This document shows positions 52,901 to 58,053 of a DNA stretch of 58,053 bases, in pieces. The stretch is taken from NCBI GenBank assembly GCA_012839035.1, contig DUOB01000133.1, forward strand, positions 1 to 58,053. Reading direction: 5' to 3'. The notes under the pieces are model-generated. The model ran no database searches, had not been told where the DNA came from, and worked only from the letters and a program-made list of their open reading frames with translations. The DNA is from Propionibacterium sp. Its GTDB lineage: Bacteria; Actinomycetota; Actinomycetes; Propionibacteriales; Propionibacteriaceae. The position numbers were made by a program, and so were the translations under genes. How positions within the stretch are numbered: position 1 is the first letter of the stretch; the number at the start of each line of letters is the position of its first letter.

Positions 52901-53665
52901 ATGCGACAGGTGATGCTCGGCGTCCGGCTCCTGGTGCGCGGCCTGGGCATCGTCTGGTCCCGGCCCAAGCTGTTTCTGCTCGGCATGCTGCCGCCCCTGC
53001 TCACGTCCGTGCTGATGGTGGTCGGCCTCATCGCCCTGGGCATGAACCTGGACACGATCGTGGGGGCGTTCACCGGCTTCAGCGAGTCCTGGGGGGCCGC
53101 CGGAACGGTGTTCCGGGCCGTCATCGCCGTGGTGCTCTTCCTGGCCGTCCTGCTCCTCATGGTGCTGACGTTCACCACGCTCACCCTCACGTTGGGGGAC
53201 CCCATCTATCAGCGCATCTCCCAGCGGGTCGATGCCGAGCTGGGCCCGCTGCCGCCCGAGCCCGACGAACCGACGGGGGCCATGATCGCGCGGTCGGTCA
53301 GCCAGATGATCGCGACGATCGGGCTGACGCTGCTGGCTGCCGTCTGCTGTTTCCTCGCCGGTCTCGTGCCCGTCGCCGGTGCTGCGCTGGCGGCGGTCGT
53401 CTCCTTCCTCACCGGCGGACGGCTGATGGTCCGGGAGATCACCGGACCGGCGTTCGAGCGGCGCGGGCTGTTGCGGACCGCGGATCGACGACCGGCGCTC
53501 AAGGGCCACGGGGCACTCGCGATGGGTTTCGGCGTACCCGCCTTCTGGCTCCTCTCGATCCCCGGAGTCGCCGTGCTGGTCTTCCCGGCGGCTGTTGCCG
53601 GGGCGACGCTGCTGGTCCGCACCATGCTCGGGGAGGAGACTGCACGAATCCCTCGCGCGGTTTAG
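52901..53665 (+). CDS. EI24-domain membrane protein
   Basis: A 254-residue protein of the EI24/CysZ superfamily with about six hydrophobic stretches. The family text GVRLLVRGLGIVWSRPKLFLLGMLPPLLTSV and GDPIYQRISQRVDAELG is visible, as is the C-terminal GVPAFWLLSIPGVAVLVFPAAVAGATLLV. CysZ members import sulfate; actinobacterial EI24 proteins are uncharacterised. GAAGGAG upstream of ATG 52901 is somewhat distant (about 12 nt). Likely co-transcribed with purKE. Confidence 0.8.
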   Translation: MRQVMLGVRLLVRGLGIVWSRPKLFLLGMLPPLLTSVLMVVGLIALGMNLDTIVGAFTGFSESWGAAGTVFRAVIAVVLFLAVLLLMVLTFTTLTLTLGDPIYQRISQRVDAELGPLPPEPDEPTGAMIARSVSQMIATIGLTLLAAVCCFLAGLVPVAGAALAAVVSFLTGGRLMVREITGPAFERRGLLRTADRRPALKGHGALAMGFGVPAFWLLSIPGVAVLVFPAAVAGATLLVRTMLGEETARIPRAV

Positions 53666-53675
53666 TACTCGCCAG

Positions 53676-53681
53676 TAGCAT
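53676..53681 (+). promoter_or_regulatory. -10 box of the acyl-CoA dehydrogenase gene
   Basis: TAGCAT ends 6 nt before GTG 53688, giving a leaderless mRNA. Confidence 0.55.
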
Positions 53682-53687
53682 CGGGGT

Positions 53688-54860
53688 GTGAGCACCTTCG
53701 ATGACATGTATCGCCCGACCGAGGACCACGAGATGTTCCGGGCGGCCATCCGCGAGATCGCGGAGGCGAAGATCGCCCCGGCCGCCGCAGCGGTGGATGA
53801 GAACGCGGAGTTCCCGGCCGAGGCCTATGCGGCGCTGAAGCAGGGGGATTTCCACGCCCCCCACATTCCCGAGGACTATGACGGCGTGGGCGCCGATGCC
53901 CTGGCGACCGTGATCATCATCGAGGAGATCGCCCGCGCCTGTGCTTCCTCGTCCCTGATCCCCGCCGTCAACAAACTGGCGACGTTCCCGCTGTTGCTGG
54001 TCGGGTCGGAGGAAATCAAGCAGGCCTATCTTCCGAAGGTCGCGCGCGGGGAGGGTCTGATCTCCTATGCGCTCTCCGAACCCGACGCCGGATCCGACGT
54101 CGCGGGCATGAAGACCCGCGCGGTGGCCGAGGGCGACGACTGGGTGCTCAACGGGACCAAGGCGTGGATCTCGAACGCGGGGGAGGCGGAGTGGTACACG
54201 GTCTTCGCCTCCACCGACCCTGCCGCCAAGTCGCGCGGCATCTCGTGCTTCATGGTCCACAAGTCCGACGACGGCGTGTCCTTCGGGGCCAAGGAGAAGA
54301 AACTCGGGATCAAGGGGTCACCGACCCGGCAGGTCATCTTCGATTCCGCACGCATCCCCGGTGACCGGCTCGTCGGCGAGCTCAACCAGGGTTTCGTGAC
54401 CGCGATGAAGACCCTCGACCACACGCGGGTCACGATCGCGGCCCAGGCGCTCGGGATCGCCCAGGGCGCCCTCGACTTCGCGCTCGGCTATGTCCAGGAG
54501 CGCAAGCAGTTCGGGCGCCCGATCTCGGACAACCAGGGCATCCAGTTCATGCTCGCGGACATGGGCATGAAGCTCGAGGCGGCGCGGCAGTTGACGTACG
54601 CCGCCGCCTGCCGCTCCGAACGCACCGACGCCGACCTCACCTATTTCGGTGCGGCAGCGAAGTGCTTCGCGTCCGACGTGGCGATGGAGATCACGACGGA
54701 CGCGGTCCAGCTGCTGGGCGGCTATGGATACACGCGGGACTATCCGGTGGAGCGCATGATGCGCGACGCCAAGATCACGCAGATCTATGAGGGCACCAAC
54801 CAGATCCAGCGCATCGTGATGGGACGTCAGTTGCTGCAGGGTCTGCCCCGCAACCGCTGA
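53688..54860 (+). CDS. Acyl-CoA dehydrogenase
   Basis: A 390-residue FAD enzyme oxidising acyl-CoA to enoyl-CoA and passing electrons to ETF. ISYALSEPDAGSDVAGMKTRA is the first family signature, GNLNQG-type loop GELNQGFVTAMKTLDHTRV the second, QLLGGYGYTRDYPVERMMRDAKITQIYEGTNQIQR the third, with the catalytic Glu in YEGTNQ. Such short-chain enzymes work on butyryl-, isobutyryl- or branched acyl-CoA; the exact substrate cannot be read. It starts leaderless, and converges on the LCP gene with 3 nt between stops. Confidence 0.93.
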   Translation: MSTFDDMYRPTEDHEMFRAAIREIAEAKIAPAAAAVDENAEFPAEAYAALKQGDFHAPHIPEDYDGVGADALATVIIIEEIARACASSSLIPAVNKLATFPLLLVGSEEIKQAYLPKVARGEGLISYALSEPDAGSDVAGMKTRAVAEGDDWVLNGTKAWISNAGEAEWYTVFASTDPAAKSRGISCFMVHKSDDGVSFGAKEKKLGIKGSPTRQVIFDSARIPGDRLVGELNQGFVTAMKTLDHTRVTIAAQALGIAQGALDFALGYVQERKQFGRPISDNQGIQFMLADMGMKLEAARQLTYAAACRSERTDADLTYFGAAAKCFASDVAMEITTDAVQLLGGYGYTRDYPVERMMRDAKITQIYEGTNQIQRIVMGRQLLQGLPRNR

Positions 54861-54863
54861 CCC

Positions 54864-56132
54864 TCACCCGGGCAGCTTCGCGAAGCGATCCAGCTTCGAC
54901 GTGTCGCCCCTGGCGATCTCGGCGAACATGGCCTGGGACTGTTCCTCGTCCCAGATCATCGATGAGCCGGCGCTCGTGGTCGTGTTGGTGCTCGACACCG
55001 GCACCATGACCAGATGCCCGTCGCCCCTGGCAATGCGCATCAGGGGAGGGACCAGCCCGGCGGCCCGGAGGATCCCGGTGTCCTGTCCGGTCGAGAGCGA
55101 TGCCGCGGCCCCGTTGTTCACGCCCCACCACCGCAGCGGATTGAGCACGGTCGCAGGCGTCGCGGCCTTGCGTACGATCCCCGCCACCATCTCGCGCTGC
55201 CGCTCCATGCGGCCGACATCGCCGCGGGGGTCGGCATAACGCATCCGCACATAGCCGAGCGCGGTCGGACCATCCATGATCTGACAGCCCGCGGGAATAT
55301 CGAGGCGCGAATAGTGGTCCTTGATCGCCGCCTTGGGGCACATCTCGATCCCGCCGAGAGCATCGATCACGTTGACGAAACCACCGAAGCCGACCTCCGC
55401 ATAGTGATCGACCCGCAAGCCGGTGTTCTGCTCGATCGTCTGGATCAGCAGGGGAGCCCCACCGAACGCATAGGCCGCATTGATCTTGTTGCGGCCGTGG
55501 CCGGGGATCGTGACATAGGAGTCCCGGGGAATCGAGATGAGGGCGGGCTTGCCGAAGAGGGGGACGAACAGCAGCATCATCGTGTCCGTGCGCCGACCCT
55601 CGGCGTCCCCGGTCCCCAGCCGCTCGCGGTCCTCGGCGCTGAGGCCCTCGCGCGAGTCGGAGCCCACGAGCAGCCACAGCGTGCCGGAGGTGGCTGCGGG
55701 CCGTTCGCCACTCGGCATCGCGTCGATCCTGGTGGTGTTGGACCAGGCATAGACCGGCGTACCCACCAGGAAGACCAGCCAGGCCAACAGCACCACGAAC
55801 ACGACTCGGAAGAAATTGCGCACCGGGCGACGTCGTCGGGTCCGTCGGGTCCGGCGGGCGCGGGGCCGGGGTTCGGGTCTGGTGCGCGAGCTGCCGCTGC
55901 GCCGGCCACTGCTGGCGCTGCTCCTTTGCCTGGTCGCCGATTCCGGCGGCGGTGCGGGCACCGGCCGAACCGACCGCCGCGGTTGCTCGCGGCCGTCCTG
56001 GGGGGCGTCCTCCCGGAACGACATCCGGCGACGACCCTCCGGTTGGGCAGGCGGCTGCCCCGACTGTGCGGAATTATCGCCGGGATCCTGGCGATAGAGC
56101 CAGTCCAGATCGTCGTCTCTGCCGGGTGACAT
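54864..56132 (-). CDS. LytR-CpsA-Psr family protein
   Basis: A 422-residue transferase that attaches glycopolymers to peptidoglycan. A disordered basic, Pro/Arg-rich cytoplasmic region (1-105) precedes one membrane helix (about 107-127), then the extracytoplasmic LCP domain: LVGSDSREG, RRTDTMMLLF, SIPRDSYVTIPGHGRNKINAAYAFGG, and DVGRMERQ, which hold the Arg and Asp residues binding the pyrophosphate lipid. ATG 56132 follows TACCGT at 7 nt (leaderless); earlier in-frame codons are upstream of that promoter. Confidence 0.92.
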   Translation of the reverse strand: MSPGRDDDLDWLYRQDPGDNSAQSGQPPAQPEGRRRMSFREDAPQDGREQPRRSVRPVPAPPPESATRQRSSASSGRRSGSSRTRPEPRPRARRTRRTRRRRPVRNFFRVVFVVLLAWLVFLVGTPVYAWSNTTRIDAMPSGERPAATSGTLWLLVGSDSREGLSAEDRERLGTGDAEGRRTDTMMLLFVPLFGKPALISIPRDSYVTIPGHGRNKINAAYAFGGAPLLIQTIEQNTGLRVDHYAEVGFGGFVNVIDALGGIEMCPKAAIKDHYSRLDIPAGCQIMDGPTALGYVRMRYADPRGDVGRMERQREMVAGIVRKAATPATVLNPLRWWGVNNGAAASLSTGQDTGILRAAGLVPPLMRIARGDGHLVMVPVSSTNTTTSAGSSMIWDEEQSQAMFAEIARGDTSKLDRFAKLPG

Positions 56133-56139
56133 AAATCCA

Positions 56140-56145
56140 ACGGTA
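56140..56145 (-). promoter_or_regulatory. -10 box of the 54864 LCP gene
   Basis: TACCGT on the minus strand ends 7 nt before ATG 56132 and excludes the longer open frame. Confidence 0.55.
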
Positions 56146-56302
56146 ACCCCCCGGAAGGCAGGAGACGCACTTCTCGTCCCGACCCATCGCCCTGTTGGCA
56201 ACGGTCGGCGTGGCACCGGGACTGGTTCTGTGACCCGATCCATACTTGGGACGACCCGGAAACGGGTGCGTCCTTCCCCTGCACCATCGAAAGGCCCGAT
56301 TC

Positions 56303-57847
56303 GTGGCGACTTCCCGGACCGATCGCAGAAGCCCCTCCTCTGCGTCCCCGACGCAGGAACAGCCCTATCGTTCCGCCGCACAGATCCACAGCGAACGGCT
56401 GCGGCTGTGGCGTGGCTTCGGACGGGTCCTGATGACCCTCCTGCTCCCCGGTTCGGCGCAACTGCTGTCGCGGGAGAAGAAGGTGGGCCGATGGGCCATC
56501 CGGATCTGGGCCGGGATCGTCCTCACGGTGCTGGCGTGGTTCCTGCTGCTCAACCTCAACCGCACGGCCGCGGTCATGGTCGTGACCTTCAAGCCCGTCA
56601 CCGTGCTGATCACGCTCGTCCTGGCCCTGGGCGGCATCGGTTGGGCAGGGCTGCTGCTGCATGCCTGGAAACTGTCCAACCCGATCGCGCTGTCGCCGAA
56701 ACCGCGGCGGATTTTCGGGGCCGTCACGGTGGTGCTGGCTCTCGTGCTCTCCGGGACGGGCCTGGCGTCGGCGTCCGTGGTCAACGCGCAGCGGGACTTC
56801 ATCGGCAGCGTCTTCGCTGGCGGCGGTGACACCCAGGTGAAGCAGGGGCGTTACAACATCCTGTTGCTCGGCGGGGACGCCGGAGCCGGCCGGGACGGGC
56901 TGCGGCCCGACTCCATCCACGTCGCGAGCGTGCACGCCAAGACCGGTCAGACGGTGCTGTTCTCCCTGCCCCGCAACCTGGAGGCGTTCTCGTTCCCCCA
57001 CTATTCCCCGATGAGCAAGCTCTATCCGGACAAGTTCACGTGCGATGAGGACGCCTGCATGCTCAACGCCGTCTATACGGCAGCGTCGGCGAAGCCGAAC
57101 CTCTATCCGGGCGTGCGGGACCCCGGCGCGATCGCCACGGTCGAAGCCGTTGAGTGGATCACCGGTTTGGACATCAACTACTACGTGCTGATCGACCTCG
57201 ATGGTTTCAAGGCCCTCATCGATGCCGTCGGCGGCATCAACCTGGACATCATGAAGCCCGTGCCGGTCGGGGGCGGTTCGACGTCGGTCGGTCGATACAT
57301 CGAGCCCGGCAAGAACGTCCACCTCAACGGCCAGGACGCCCTCTGGTTCGCCCGCTCGCGCCACGGCTCCAACGACTATGAGCGGATGGCCCGGCAGAAG
57401 TGCGTCATGAACGCCATGCTCAATCAGCTCGACCCGTTCACCGTGACCACCAAGTTCAACAACATCGCGAGTGCGGGCAAGCAGGTGCTCAGCAGCAACG
57501 TGCCCGCTGGTGAGATGGACCGGCTGATCGACCTGGCGTTGAAGGCCCGGGAGTCGAACGTCCGTTCGGTGTCGTTCGTGCCCCCCAAGATCTATCCGGG
57601 GGCTCCCGACTTCCACGTCATCCGCACCACGGTCAGTGAGCGGATCGCGGCCTCCGAGAAGGATCCCGCGCCGGCGGTCGAGGAAGCGCCGGCCGCGCCC
57701 GAACCCGCGCCCGCAACCACTCCTGCGAAGGGACCGGCCCCGAAGGTGACCGCCACGCACACTCCATCGCGTCCACCGGCGCCGCGGCCGCAGTCGACCA
57801 ACCCCGCCGACACCGACGATCTCGGGGTTGTCTGCCGGGCCGCCTGA
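56303..57847 (+). CDS. LytR-CpsA-Psr family protein, multi-pass variant
   Basis: A 514-residue LCP protein with a different build from its neighbour: a short cytoplasmic tail, three or four membrane helices (about 55-180), the LCP domain (GGDAGAGRDGLRPDSIHVASV, FSLPRNLEAFSFP, GLDINYYVLIDLDGFKALIDAVGG, FARSRHGSNDYERMARQKC) and a 60-residue Pro/Ala/Thr-rich C-terminal tail. GSDSR and IPRDSY are replaced by GGDAG and LPRNLE, so activity may differ. GAAAGG lies 8 nt before GTG 56303. It diverges from the other LCP gene. Confidence 0.88.
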   Translation: MATSRTDRRSPSSASPTQEQPYRSAAQIHSERLRLWRGFGRVLMTLLLPGSAQLLSREKKVGRWAIRIWAGIVLTVLAWFLLLNLNRTAAVMVVTFKPVTVLITLVLALGGIGWAGLLLHAWKLSNPIALSPKPRRIFGAVTVVLALVLSGTGLASASVVNAQRDFIGSVFAGGGDTQVKQGRYNILLLGGDAGAGRDGLRPDSIHVASVHAKTGQTVLFSLPRNLEAFSFPHYSPMSKLYPDKFTCDEDACMLNAVYTAASAKPNLYPGVRDPGAIATVEAVEWITGLDINYYVLIDLDGFKALIDAVGGINLDIMKPVPVGGGSTSVGRYIEPGKNVHLNGQDALWFARSRHGSNDYERMARQKCVMNAMLNQLDPFTVTTKFNNIASAGKQVLSSNVPAGEMDRLIDLALKARESNVRSVSFVPPKIYPGAPDFHVIRTTVSERIAASEKDPAPAVEEAPAAPEPAPATTPAKGPAPKVTATHTPSRPPAPRPQSTNPADTDDLGVVCRAA

Positions 57848-57863
57848 GTGAGCGTCCCGGGGG

Positions 57864-58053
57864 TCAGGCCCGACGTGAGGTGTCCACCGTCCGGCCGCCC
57901 CCGCGGGTGAGACCGCGCAGGAACCCGGCCCCCCAGCTCACGTGCATCGTCGCGATCACCTCGGCGAAGCGCAGCCGCTCCCGGAGCGAGCCCTCTGCAC
58001 GACCGGCGGCGAGCGCCAGGAAACCGGCGTACGCGAGCGGCGCCAGATGCGCC
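57864..58053 (-). CDS. C-terminus of a probable family 2 glycosyltransferase (partial)
   Basis: The last 62 codons of a minus-strand gene cut by the window end. The text AHLAPLAYAGFLALAAGRAEG is a hydrophobic helix, and EVIATMHVSWGAGFLRGLTRGGGR is the typical end of membrane-associated GT2 proteins of actinobacteria, which carry THMSWGxGF after the catalytic domain. Its catalytic part lies beyond the window. Next to LCP and GtrA genes it fits a cell-wall glycopolymer region. It converges on the LCP gene at 16 nt. Confidence 0.6.
   Translation of the reverse strand, partial: AHLAPLAYAGFLALAAGRAEGSLRERLRFAEVIATMHVSWGAGFLRGLTRGGGRTVDTSRRA

Noticed and set aside
55577..57760. 727-codon minus-strand open frame
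   Set aside because: It is the shadow of the second LCP gene and the promoter region; Arg/Gly-rich text without motifs.

Overview
The window looks like the chromosome of a high-GC actinobacterium, most likely of the Propionibacteriales/Propionibacteriaceae (inference). Supporting this are a three-part acyl-CoA carboxylase with an epsilon subunit, an LpdA/Rv3303c-like quinone reductase, a decaprenyl-phosphate phosphoribosyltransferase-like UbiA protein, LytR-CpsA-Psr proteins, trimeric-type PNP, GTG starts, and many genes starting 6-8 nt after a TANNNT box (leaderless mRNAs). I see no insertion sequence, phage gene or CRISPR array.

Layout. 1-0.9 kb: tRNA-Ala(CGC), a 450-nt gene-free stretch, and an HU gene. 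1.1-6.9 kb: a nucleoside-uptake operon (BMP-type lipoprotein, ATPase, two permeases) ending in cytidine deaminase. 7.0-9.5 kb: a divergent DUF2249/cupin pair around an AT-rich operator, then a solitary ctaD. 9.6 kb: adenosine deaminase. 10.7-20.6 kb: a selenocysteine block, with a molybdo/tungsto formate dehydrogenase whose catalytic subunit is read through an in-frame UGA with a canonical SECIS hairpin, its Fe-S and NrfD-type subunits, and the complete machinery selD, selC (tRNA-Sec), selA and selB. 20.7-24.0 kb: an alcohol dehydrogenase and a PadR/membrane protein/CPBP set, which appear inserted at the selB 3' end because a second, frameshifted selB tail lies just before metG. 24.0-32.6 kb: metG, a second CPBP protein, phosphosugar mutase, PNP, exonuclease III, LpdA and a sirtuin. 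32.7-41.6 kb: a repeat-bearing membrane protein, carboxylase alpha subunit, lipoproteins, UbiA, Maf, DUF937, carboxylase epsilon and beta subunits, and BirA, which would biotinylate the alpha subunit. 41.7-49.9 kb: a one-directional cluster with a ring-cleavage dioxygenase of the 3-hydroxyanthranilate family, RidA deaminase, PobA-type hydroxylase, a complete ABC importer, an amidohydrolase and an IclR regulator. 49.9-58.05 kb: GtrA, an esterase, purK-purE, an EI24 protein, an acyl-CoA dehydrogenase, two LCP proteins, and the C-terminus of a probable glycosyltransferase cut by the window end.

How the genes work together. The ABC importer, cytidine deaminase, adenosine deaminase, PNP and phosphosugar mutase together form nucleoside uptake and ribose-phosphate recovery. 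The sel genes serve the only selenoprotein visible here, formate dehydrogenase. The 41.7-49.9 kb cluster is best explained as uptake and breakdown of an aromatic amine. My favoured hypothesis is 4-aminobenzoate or an amide of it, hydroxylated to 4-amino-3-hydroxybenzoate, cleaved, then deaminated. The PobA active site is conserved for a para-substituted benzoate, yet the neighbouring ring-cleavage enzyme belongs to an aminophenol-carboxylate family rather than a protocatechuate dioxygenase family.
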